NCBI GenBank assembly: GCA_030837265.1
Contig: JAUPKV010000698.1
Coordinates: 1-12,280 of the forward strand
Source of the DNA: Methanobacteriota archaeon
Lineage (GTDB): Archaea; Halobacteriota; Methanosarcinia; Methanosarcinales; Methanosarcinaceae
DNA: 12,280 bases
Direction: 5' to 3'
Shown piece after piece: positions 6,672-12,280 of the stretch. Made by a program: the position numbers and the translations under genes. Positions within the stretch are counted from its first letter, which is position 1; each line of letters begins with the position of its first letter. The notes below the pieces were generated by a model. That model was not told the DNA's origin and made no database searches. It was given only the letters and a program-made list of their open reading frames with translations.

Positions 6672-8141
6672 GTAAATAATGTTGTACTCATCAAGATTTT
6701 CCCTTGCAAGCTCACGTTTTTCCTGGTGGTCTTTTAAGAATTCATACATTTTTTCAGCTGCAAGCTGTTTGCATGAGCCACACATCCTGGTTCCTGAGAG
6801 ACACTCCTGCTTTAGCTCCAGCAGTTCCTCGTCGCTTTCGAGCAGGTGGAAGAGCAGGAGTTCGAAAACCGAACAATCGGCAGGATTTCCGCCCAGCTTT
6901 TTCTGCTCTTCGAGAGTGACACACCCACCGGTTTTCGCTTTTTTAACTTTTTTTGCCCCTTCCTTCGGATCGTCGGTAAGAGCTATGTAACTGTCAGGGA
7001 TACTGCTGGACATTTTTCCTCCCTGGAGCCCGCTCATGAATCGGTGGTAGGTGGAGGCAGGAGGGATAAAAGCATAACCTCCGAATTCGGCAGCCACTTC
7101 ACTGACAATCTCATCCAATATCATTCTAAGAGGTCTACGTATTTGCTTATTGACTAAATGCTTCTCATAGTAAATGAAGGTCTGTGGGCGAATTTCTTCA
7201 ATAAATTTCCCGACATCTGCAATTCTGGACATATAATATTTTATTTTTTCAGGCTGCCTTATTTCCAGGCCAAGTCTTTCAAGAAACGGAAATTCCTGAG
7301 GCTCGAGGATGTCAAGATGTTCATCATAGAGCTTTACTTTTCCTGGAATGCGGTTTTTGAGTTCCTTTAGAGCCTCTTTCTGAGCGCCTTTTCCCCGGAT
7401 GCTCAAATACTTCCCGCCTGTCTTTGCATCTTCCCGTTCCTCTAATCTAAACATATTCATCTTACTTGCAAGCCCTCTCGTTAGCCGGAGGTGAGGGTCC
7501 TGATCAGGTCCAACTGGGACTACAACCGGTTTTGTCCCTCCGAATTCTTCGAGCTGAGGCTGGAGGATGTCTGCAGCCTGGGTTGCTACGCTTATCATAT
7601 GAGAAAGGTTAGTCTCTCCTGAAAAACCATATATAGCGCTTAGTTCCGAGAAATTAACCTTGACTCCGAGTTCGAATGCCAGATCCTTAACATTCTTGCA
7701 GCCTGACTGGAAGTAAATAAGGCCATCCGGCTTGAAACCAAGGGCTATAAGGCTTAATATATATTCTTCTACCCCAATCTCTCTGCATTTTTTCCAGGAA
7801 AAACCGCGCACTGAAAATGCTTCTCTGTCCGCAATCCCAACAAAGGCACCTGCCCCCCTTTCCTGGTGCCAGATAATCTGATCCATAACCATCTTGTGCC
7901 CCAGGTGGACCTTCCCGGAAGGCATAAAGCCGTCCATAACCGAAAATGGGGCATCCGTCCGCATAGCATATGCAATCTGTTCATAATCGCGGTGCCCGAA
8001 GATAACTCTCCTCCGCATGTATGTGCTCGGGCATGGGATTTCCGGAAGTATGGTATCAAAAGGAGAAATCCCGAATTCTTCGAATAACTTAGAATAGTCA
8101 GTAATGTCGCTTGAACTCCACGGGTCAAGTTTGTTAGTCAT
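6669..8141 (-). CDS. trpS: Tryptophan--tRNA ligase, long archaeal form
   Basis: This is a class I synthetase that charges tRNA-Trp. Residue numbers are from ATG 8162. The N-terminal [12 protein letters not shown] (12-23) is a conserved archaeal TrpS opening. The HIGH box is [10 protein letters not shown] (81-90), the ATP/dimer-region motif [12 protein letters not shown] (218-229) and the KMSKS box GGKMSSS (381-387). A C-terminal Cys pair, CGSCKQ (461-466), and the helical tail are also archaeal. About 110 residues (roughly 245-360) between GPDQDPH and STYHRFM have no counterpart in compact archaeal TrpS of about 370-390 aa. ATG 8141 is chosen because GAGGGAT lies just upstream; ATG 8162 and 8153 are alternatives without a Shine-Dalgarno site. 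The stop is TAG, inside a tandem repeat. pheS follows on the same strand. Confidence 0.95.
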   Translation of the reverse strand: MTNKLDPWSSSDITDYSKLFEEFGISPFDTILPEIPCPSTYMRRRVIFGHRDYEQIAYAMRTDAPFSVMDGFMPSGKVHLGHKMVMDQIIWHQERGAGAFVGIADREAFSVRGFSWKKCREIGVEEYILSLIALGFKPDGLIYFQSGCKNVKDLAFELGVKVNFSELSAIYGFSGETNLSHMISVATQAADILQPQLEEFGGTKPVVVPVGPDQDPHLRLTRGLASKMNMFRLEEREDAKTGGKYLSIRGKGAQKEALKELKNRIPGKVKLYDEHLDILEPQEFPFLERLGLEIRQPEKIKYYMSRIADVGKFIEEIRPQTFIYYEKHLVNKQIRRPLRMILDEIVSEVAAEFGGYAFIPPASTYHRFMSGLQGGKMSSSIPDSYIALTDDPKEGAKKVKKAKTGGCVTLEEQKKLGGNPADCSVFELLLFHLLESDEELLELKQECLSGTRMCGSCKQLAAEKMYEFLKDHQEKRELARENLDEYNIIY

Positions 8142-8174
8142 GAAATCCCTCATAGCTGTCATTTCGTTAAAAAC

Positions 8175-8187
8175 GTCTTTTGAAGAC
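8175..8187. repeat. 13-bp inverted repeat upstream of trpS
   Basis: GTCTT-TTG-AAGAC has perfect 5-bp arms and lies between the predicted trpS transcription start and its ATGs. It could be an operator or a small leader hairpin. Confidence 0.4.
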
Positions 8188-8214
8188 AGCTTTTTCTTAT
8201 TACATATAATTGAG

Positions 8215-8226
8215 GATATAAATATC
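8215..8226 (-). promoter_or_regulatory. Putative box A of trpS within palindrome GATATAAATATC
   Basis: The minus-strand core TTTATATC (8222 to 8215) matches archaeal box A. It would start transcription near 8193, giving a leader of about 30 nt to ATG 8162 or 50 nt to ATG 8141. The box is embedded in a perfect 12-bp palindrome. Confidence 0.5.
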
Positions 8227-8280
8227 GTCCACGTAAATTGCTCTTTAAAAATACCTGCTCATATGTAAATGTTTATCTTC

Positions 8281-8319
8281 GGACAGTCGCTTGAGAGATT
8301 AACAGCGATTTTTTAGTCC
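8281..8319. repeat. Nested inverted repeat
   Basis: An outer pair GGAC/GTCC (8281-8284, 8316-8319) encloses an inner stem TCGCT/AGCGA (8287-8291, 8304-8308). A T6 run follows the inner stem on the plus strand. It lies between the end of the CoA-binding gene and the trpS promoter; no plus-strand gene precedes it, so it is not an obvious terminator. Confidence 0.35.
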
Positions 8320-8351
8320 AATGTAAATGAGAAATAGAAAGTTAAGGAATG

Positions 8352-8366
8352 AAAAAAGGGTAAAAA
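8352..8366 (-). terminator. Oligo-U terminator of the PPOX/CoA-binding pair
   Basis: About 60 nt past the stop of the CoA-binding gene, minus-strand RNA carries U5 (8366-8362) and U6 (8357-8352), separated by ACCC. This fits the archaeal U-tract termination pattern. Confidence 0.5.
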
Positions 8367-8424
8367 GATGCGAAGAACAGGTAAAATCTATGAGGATAGA
8401 TATTTTGTAGTACATTTGCAAATA

Positions 8425-8862
8425 TCAGTACTTCCCCATTATCTTCGCAATTTCTCTGTGCATACCATGAATGCTTAACCCGTTTCCAAGGTACATCATC
8501 GGGCAGTATCCGGTTATACACTTAAACCCCTGTTTCCGGCAGGCTTCCACGGATTTTTCAGTATCGGTCCTCCAGTGAAGCCATATTTTTTTTATGCCTT
8601 TTCCCTTAAGAATAGGAATTAAGTCACCTGGCTCAGTATTTGTGATTCCGATAACCACATGGTCTACACCTGAGGGAATCTCGGTTACGTCTGTAAGTGA
8701 ATCAGTGTCAGGTTCTTTAGAAAGGTCTACAAGATAGACCTTCTTACCTCTACTTTTAAGTTCGGAAGCTGTCCATTTCATAGCTGGCTTCGTATGATCG
8801 GTAATTATTACAAAAGTTTGTGCATCCCAGAATTTTATTCTATCCGTGCCAGACGAATCCAT
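8425..8862 (-). CDS. CoA-binding domain protein (YccU-like Rossmann fold)
   Basis: The 145-aa protein matches the shape of the small CoA_binding_2 proteins related to the N-terminal domain of succinyl-CoA synthetase alpha. It has a first strand FVIITDHTKP (17-26) and a second strand KKVYLVDLS (40-48). The VDHVVIGI strand (66-73) is followed by GIKKIWLHWRTDTEKS (89-104) and by FKCITGYCPMMYLG (113-126), whose Cys-Pro is typical of the family. The usual glycine-rich first loop is replaced by TDHTKP, so binding of CoA is uncertain. A strong Shine-Dalgarno sequence GGTGAA lies about 6 nt before ATG 8862. The gene follows the PPOX gene by 21 nt and is almost certainly co-transcribed with it. The stop is TGA. 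The cellular role is unknown. Confidence 0.75.
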   Translation of the reverse strand: MDSSGTDRIKFWDAQTFVIITDHTKPAMKWTASELKSRGKKVYLVDLSKEPDTDSLTDVTEIPSGVDHVVIGITNTEPGDLIPILKGKGIKKIWLHWRTDTEKSVEACRKQGFKCITGYCPMMYLGNGLSIHGMHREIAKIMGKY

Positions 8863-8883
8863 GTAAATTCACCTTCGTTTCGA

Positions 8884-9288
8884 TTAAAGCAATTTCTGTC
8901 CTGCACCTGGACCGGGAGCACACTGGAAGACTTCGGAAATCTTAACTTCTATGAGAGTCTTTGCAGGAAGTCCGGGTTTTGCTGTGTGCACAATTGATTT
9001 CATCTTTTCAAACTTTTCTCCCGAGTCAATGACAGCTGCTTTACCTTTTATTTGGAAGCATCCACCTGTATCAGGGCCCCAAACATAAATCGCAACATTC
9101 GGATTTTCTTTTAAGTTTACCAGAGATTTGCTCATGAAATTATCCGCAATCCAGATTGTTTCATCATCTACAAGCAGGCAGAATCCTATAGGTACTACAT
9201 TTGGAATTCCATCCTTAGAGGCAGTAGCCACAGGAAAAATCTTCACCTTTGAAAATGCGCTTTTCATCTTTTCATCTAATTTAACCAT
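8884..9288 (-). CDS. Pyridoxamine 5'-phosphate oxidase-family FMN-binding protein
   Basis: This 134-aa protein has the split-barrel fold of the PPOX/flavin-reductase-like group, which usually bind FMN or F420 and act as small redox proteins. Typical elements are FPVATASKDGIPNVVPIGF (18-36), the strand DDETIWIADNFMSKSL (41-56) with its phosphate-contacting S/K region, NPNVAIYVWGPDTGG (63-77) and FQIKGKAAVI (78-87). It is too short and lacks the substrate residues of true PdxH, so it is not a vitamin B6 enzyme by inference. A Shine-Dalgarno-like GGTGTGAT lies just before ATG 9288. The stop is TAA. It is the first gene of a pair with the CoA-binding protein and diverges from the winged-helix regulator, which may control it. 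Confidence 0.85.
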   Translation of the reverse strand: MVKLDEKMKSAFSKVKIFPVATASKDGIPNVVPIGFCLLVDDETIWIADNFMSKSLVNLKENPNVAIYVWGPDTGGCFQIKGKAAVIDSGEKFEKMKSIVHTAKPGLPAKTLIEVKISEVFQCAPGPGAGQKLL

Positions 9289-9316
9289 AATATCACACCG
9301 AAATCTAAAGGTGGTG

Positions 9317-9329
9317 TATATTTATATAT
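9317..9329. promoter_or_regulatory. Possible shared divergent TATA element
   Basis: The sequence TATATTTATATAT contains TTTATATA on the plus strand and TATAAATA on the minus strand, both canonical box A cores. Start sites would fall near 9350 for the regulator and near 9297 for the PPOX gene, whose leader would then be very short. Use in both directions is inferred from position. Confidence 0.5.
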
Positions 9330-9341
9330 CTAAGCGTCATA

Positions 9342-9374
9342 ATTATGTACCAATTTTTTATTGTACAGAATAAT
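9342..9374. promoter_or_regulatory. Imperfect dyad, candidate operator of the wHTH gene
   Basis: Left arm ATTATGTACCAAT (9342-9354) and right arm ATTGTACAGAATAAT (9360-9374) are imperfect inverted copies around a T5 spacer, with GTAC in each arm. The dyad covers the predicted transcription start of the regulator, a position suited to autorepression. The arms need small gaps to align, so confidence is low. Confidence 0.3.
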
Positions 9375-9405
9375 GACCCTAGGATATTTTTCAAGGCAGG
9401 TAAAA

Positions 9406-10185
9406 ATGGAAACGACAAATGAAAACACTGAAGTTTATTACAGAGACGAACTGCAAGCCATTAAAGAAGAGATTGTATCTCTAAGAAATGAATTTTCACA
9501 ATTTTTACAAAGAGCGAACCAACAGCATATTGAAGAACTTCATATTGAAATGAAGAGGAACTTCACAAAACCCATGGTAAACTACCTTTATGAAGATGTA
9601 AGTGAGAGACTACATAACCGAATGACGAAAGATTGTGAAACGAACGAGTTATGTGAAACTCTTTTCAGAGATTTTTTGCAGGAAACAGCAAGCCTCATTG
9701 GCAAAGGAAAAATAGAAACAAAAACCTTAAAGATGTACAGGGACAAGCTGGAAGAGTTTAAAAAAGAAGCAAAAACTCCTAACTGTGACAAGTGTTTTTC
9801 GGAAGCTTCTGACCTCTTTGAAAAACAGGTTAAACTCATGCGTTCTCTCCAAATTTATGAAGATAAAGAAGGAACTAGAAATTTTAACATCAGTGAAATA
9901 GAACTTAATAAACTGGTCTCTGAAATCTGCGAGCCTGCAGCAAATAAGCAGCGCCTCTTAATGCTTAAAGCGCTTCTGGAAGGGAGCAAAAATTTTTCAG
10001 AACTATCCAGACTCACAGGGCTGCGTGGAGGAAACCTGCTTTTTCACCTCCAGAAACTTCTCGAAACAGGTATGATATTACAGCGATGCGAACACGGAGA
10101 CTATATAATTACTAGAAAAGGTTATTCCACTTTGCAAGGGCTTTCCAGGATTTTCTCTGAAATTGAGCAGAACCAAAAGAGGTAA
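9406..10185 (+). CDS. Winged-helix (ArsR-like) transcriptional regulator, 259 aa
   Basis: The N-terminal two thirds are a charged, helical region: a likely coiled coil at about 10-50 and helices to about 150. It contains cysteines C77, C83 and the pair NCDKC (C127, C130). The C-terminal domain (about 180-245) is a winged helix: KQRLLMLKALLEG, then NFSELSRLTGLRGGNLLFH as the helix-turn-helix, then GMILQR and GDYIITRKGY as the wing. It probably binds DNA as a dimer; the cysteines could sense redox state or metal, which is inference. ATG 9406 is chosen because AGGT lies 4-5 nt upstream; the longer TTG 9361 and ATG 9373 starts would overlap a possible operator. It diverges from the PPOX/CoA-binding pair over a 117-bp spacer with one obvious TATA element. 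The stop is TAA. Confidence 0.8.
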   Translation: METTNENTEVYYRDELQAIKEEIVSLRNEFSQFLQRANQQHIEELHIEMKRNFTKPMVNYLYEDVSERLHNRMTKDCETNELCETLFRDFLQETASLIGKGKIETKTLKMYRDKLEEFKKEAKTPNCDKCFSEASDLFEKQVKLMRSLQIYEDKEGTRNFNISEIELNKLVSEICEPAANKQRLLMLKALLEGSKNFSELSRLTGLRGGNLLFHLQKLLETGMILQRCEHGDYIITRKGYSTLQGLSRIFSEIEQNQKR

Positions 10186-10246
10186 AAAGTGCCAGGTTTC
10201 AAACTGATTCCAGATAGAAATCTACTTCTGTCAAAATAAATAATTA

Positions 10247-10801
10247 TTACTTCCTTTCAAGAAATTCTATGAAAGGATCTAAATTCTGCTCTTTCATTTG
10301 AATACAAAAATCATTATTTTTGTCTATGTTTTTATACTGTTCGTATACATCATTTAATCGACCATGCATTGTTAAGTTTACCGATTTATACCAAAGTGCA
10401 TAATCTTGAACTATATCAACGGACAGCGGACACATTAGTAACGTTAAACCAAATCCTGTTTCTGCATCTTCAAAAATTACAAAAGGAAAACTTCTACATG
10501 CTTCCGACCTATTATCATATATTCTGCATTTTGAGTTAATCAAAAATGGGCACTGCCCAATGGCATTTATTGCTTTATAACATCCTTCCAACTCTGATTT
10601 TACTGCATTCGATTTTAAAATATTAGCAATTTCTTTATCTACGTTTTTTAAGATTTTTTCATATTCTTTTCTTTTAAAATCAATAATATGATTTTTGCAA
10701 CAACTAGCATTACATGATTCAGGACAGCTATAATGTTCAAGTATGCTTTGAGTTTTTGAGATTAACCAGTCATGTTTTTCACAACGTTGCCTTCTATCCA
10801 T
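10247..10801 (-). CDS. YkgJ-type cysteine-cluster (CxxCC-like) protein
   Basis: The 184-aa protein has the cysteine pattern of the YkgJ/Fe-S oxidoreductase-like cluster family: CPESCNASCC (C26, C30, C34, C35) near the N-terminus, then CPFLINSKCRIYDNRSEACR with C84, C92 and C102, followed by SFPF. Family members are thought to bind zinc or an iron-sulfur cluster; their reaction is unknown. Longer frames reach ATG 10879, but GGGTGA, a strong Shine-Dalgarno sequence, lies 6 nt before ATG 10801, so the shorter start is preferred. The gene is visibly more AT-rich than pheS or trpS. It is convergent with the winged-helix gene and downstream of the phosphoesterase gene on the same strand, with a 133-bp spacer. 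The stop is TAA. Confidence 0.85.
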   Translation of the reverse strand: MDRRQRCEKHDWLISKTQSILEHYSCPESCNASCCKNHIIDFKRKEYEKILKNVDKEIANILKSNAVKSELEGCYKAINAIGQCPFLINSKCRIYDNRSEACRSFPFVIFEDAETGFGLTLLMCPLSVDIVQDYALWYKSVNLTMHGRLNDVYEQYKNIDKNNDFCIQMKEQNLDPFIEFLERK

Positions 10802-10898
10802 AGCATTCACCCAATTGAAAGAAAAACACTTTATTTTAGAAGTTTTAACTAAAGTGAAAATAAATTGAAACAGTTGCACAAAATTAAGGATTCATGCA

Positions 10899-10938
10899 CT
10901 ATTATCTCAACTACTTAATAAAAATCTAAACTACTTAA
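10899..10938. repeat. 20-bp imperfect direct repeat at the phosphoesterase stop
   Basis: On the minus strand, TTAAGTAGTTTAGAT and TTAAGTAGTTGAGAT are spaced 20 bp apart (shared AACTACTTAA at 10929-10938 and 10909-10918 on the plus strand). The first copy includes the TAA stop codon. Confidence 0.6.
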
Positions 10939-12038
10939 GTAAAAGCTTCAATGCACTCAATTTTGCCGGAGCCTCGCCATGTAAGGATATATGCTCCTAT
11001 CTCATCTAAATATATAAAAGTATTCGAATAACGCGTTTTTCCATCGATATCTTCATCGTTCTTAACCCAGGAACCGCTATTAAGGAACAGCTTTTTCCCG
11101 GTTTTCGTGTTATGTTCGTAAGAACTTGCAAAGTGAGTATGACCAAAAACAACAACATCTGCATCTATAGTGTCCTTGCTTTCCTGATAATACTGATCCG
11201 TTATGATTTGTTCTGCGGTCTTATCTTTGGGGTTTGACTTTTTATATACTTCTCCTTGATAGTGAGCCACAATACCCGGGATCGATCCGAGTGCAAAATA
11301 ACCTGTGATTGCAGACCAGATCGTCAATGCAAAAAAGCCAATGATCATAGCCCACAATGAAGAATTCCAAAAACTGCTTTGTCGAAACATATTCAATAAA
11401 AAGTATTCTCCACCAAGGAACAAGCCTAAAAATATAAAGCTATTTACAATCCAGTGTTTTTTAGTAGATGGAATATTATAAAGAATCTGGAACCATCCAA
11501 GAGGATTCCAGTTTTCACCTATAAGTTTAGATACATACTTAAGTATGGCTTGTTCTTTGTCAAACTGTTGACCGTGAAGGAAGAAATATGATCTATTTCC
11601 TATCCTTATGCCACTTGCAATACCGGACTCTTCGTTTTTCTCAGGATAGTGTTTGTTATAAATATCAAACTTTGTGCCGTTCTCCATGGTCTCAATGTCA
11701 ATCTTTGTGTCAAGTTCACTCAAGGAGTCGTCATGATTGCCAACTACATATATCTTGTCACAACAAATATTGGAAAGTAAAGAAAGAGGTCTCATAGATT
11801 CTTTGGCAACGTTGTCTCTATCACCGTCTTTTGGGTCCCACAATTCCAAAATATCTCCCAGTAGAATTAGTTTAAAAGGATTTTTAATTGTGATTTCTTT
11901 ACCCTTATGTTTTATGACCTTCGACTGACTAGCCGGACTGCATATCCATTCAAGGAAATTACAAAACTCATTATAATTGCATTCCTCGCTACCTAAATGT
12001 ACATCAGAGACTATAAAGTATGCGCCATTCATTTCCAT
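10935..12038 (-). CDS. Metallophosphoesterase with internal transmembrane hairpin
   Basis: This is a calcineurin-like phosphoesterase with a two-metal active site, closest in layout to LpxH-type (UDP-diacylglucosamine hydrolase-like) enzymes. The metal ligands are all present: DVHLG (D12, H14), GDILELW (D62), GNHDD (N101, H102), HGQ (H155) and GHTH (H300, H302). Two hydrophobic segments (about 197-216 and 227-255) lie between HGQ and GHTH, so the catalytic domain is interrupted by a membrane hairpin. Archaea lack lipid A, so the substrate is not UDP-diacylglucosamine; a membrane lipid or nucleotide-linked phosphoester is a guess. ATG 12038 lies about where transcription should start from the upstream TATA box and has no Shine-Dalgarno site, so the mRNA may be leaderless; ATG 12032 is an alternative. 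Length 367 aa, TAA stop, AT-rich. Confidence 0.85.
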   Translation of the reverse strand: MEMNGAYFIVSDVHLGSEECNYNEFCNFLEWICSPASQSKVIKHKGKEITIKNPFKLILLGDILELWDPKDGDRDNVAKESMRPLSLLSNICCDKIYVVGNHDDSLSELDTKIDIETMENGTKFDIYNKHYPEKNEESGIASGIRIGNRSYFFLHGQQFDKEQAILKYVSKLIGENWNPLGWFQILYNIPSTKKHWIVNSFIFLGLFLGGEYFLLNMFRQSSFWNSSLWAMIIGFFALTIWSAITGYFALGSIPGIVAHYQGEVYKKSNPKDKTAEQIITDQYYQESKDTIDADVVVFGHTHFASSYEHNTKTGKKLFLNSGSWVKNDEDIDGKTRYSNTFIYLDEIGAYILTWRGSGKIECIEAFT

Positions 12039-12054
12039 GTAAATTATTTGACAA

Positions 12055-12062
12055 TATATAAA
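12055..12062 (-). promoter_or_regulatory. Box A of the phosphoesterase gene
   Basis: The minus strand reads TTTATATA (12062 to 12055), a perfect archaeal box A. A start about 25 nt downstream falls on or next to ATG 12038/12032, predicting a leaderless or nearly leaderless transcript. Confidence 0.6.
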
Positions 12063-12130
12063 TAAATAATTAACTCAAGTTTCAAATTCACAATGTGCGG
12101 AATTCTTAATTGAGAAGATTGAGGATACGA

Positions 12131-12280
12131 CTATCTCCTGTATACTTTCTCAAAAGGATAAGGCAATTTTGCACCTAGGGGAATCCTGTCAATGAATTCC
12201 AGAAATTCGGGATCGTGCATCGGAGTCAAGCTTTTTTGCTTCTGGAAATAGGGATAACTCCTCATTTTCTGCCAGATTTC
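12131..12280 (-). CDS. Partial CDS, C-terminal 49 residues of an unrecognised protein
   Basis: An open frame enters from the right edge and ends at TAG (12133-12131). The visible part starts EIWQKMRSYPYFQKQKSL and ends LPYPFEKVYRR. It is rich in aromatic and basic residues, with no cysteine or membrane span. The codon pattern looks coding. It is the 3' end of a minus-strand gene whose start lies outside the window. I do not recognise the family. If UAG were read through, the frame would stay open for 28 more codons to TAA at 12046-12044. Confidence 0.65.
   Translation of the reverse strand, partial: EIWQKMRSYPYFQKQKSLTPMHDPEFLEFIDRIPLGAKLPYPFEKVYRR

Noticed and set aside
8368..8478. Plus-strand ORF of 36 codons starting ATGCGAAGAACAGG
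   Set aside because: It has only a weak upstream GGGTA and its second half is antisense to the end of the CoA-binding gene; nothing suggests it is a protein.
10802..10879. 26-residue N-terminal extension of the cysteine-cluster protein
   Set aside because: A strong GGGTGA site 6 nt before ATG 10801 would lie inside this extension, and the extension has no family-like sequence.

Overview
The window reads as a chromosomal stretch of a methanogenic archaeon, most likely Methanosarcina. The evidence is archaeal-type PheS and a large archaeal TrpS, GGTG-type Shine-Dalgarno sequences, TTTATATA-type box A promoters, oligo-U terminators, AT-rich spacers and small Cys-rich, wHTH and FMN proteins typical of that genus. 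The genus is inferred from protein style and was not searched.

Layout, left to right. (1) An unrecognised 103-aa gene on the minus strand (69-380) diverges across a 360-bp AT-rich spacer from a CopB-type (CPH motif) heavy-metal P-type ATPase (741-2780). A strong Shine-Dalgarno sequence overlapping the ATPase stop codon leads into an undersized 36-codon single-span membrane peptide (2787-2897). (2) Facing them on the minus strand is a two-gene unit: a membrane-anchored zinc-ribbon protein (4375-4776) overlapping by 20 nt a TetA-like MFS transporter (2997-4394). (3) Next, on the minus strand, come trpS followed by pheS (8141 to 5061), separated by a tandem-repeat spacer. (4) A minus-strand pair encodes a PPOX/FMN split-barrel protein and a CoA-binding-fold protein (9288 to 8425). 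Diverging from it is a plus-strand winged-helix regulator (9406-10185) that may share a TATA element with the pair. (5) A more AT-rich segment carries a CxxCC-type cysteine-cluster protein (10247-10801) and a metallophosphoesterase with two membrane spans inserted inside its catalytic domain (10935-12038). The 3' end of a further minus-strand gene (12131-12280) runs off the window.

The strongest non-standard signals are these. First, the 36-aa membrane peptide is translationally coupled to the metal pump, an arrangement reminiscent of the tiny membrane subunits and regulators of other P-type ATPases. Second, a 13-bp period recurs in four unrelated short tandem repeats (571-609, 2885-2962, 4907-4932, 6594-6671). 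Two of these are six-unit, 78-bp arrays that begin on a stop codon. Third, three genes end in UAG, the pyrrolysine codon of Methanosarcina, two of them with a close in-frame backup stop. No mobile element, CRISPR array, rRNA or tRNA was recognised.
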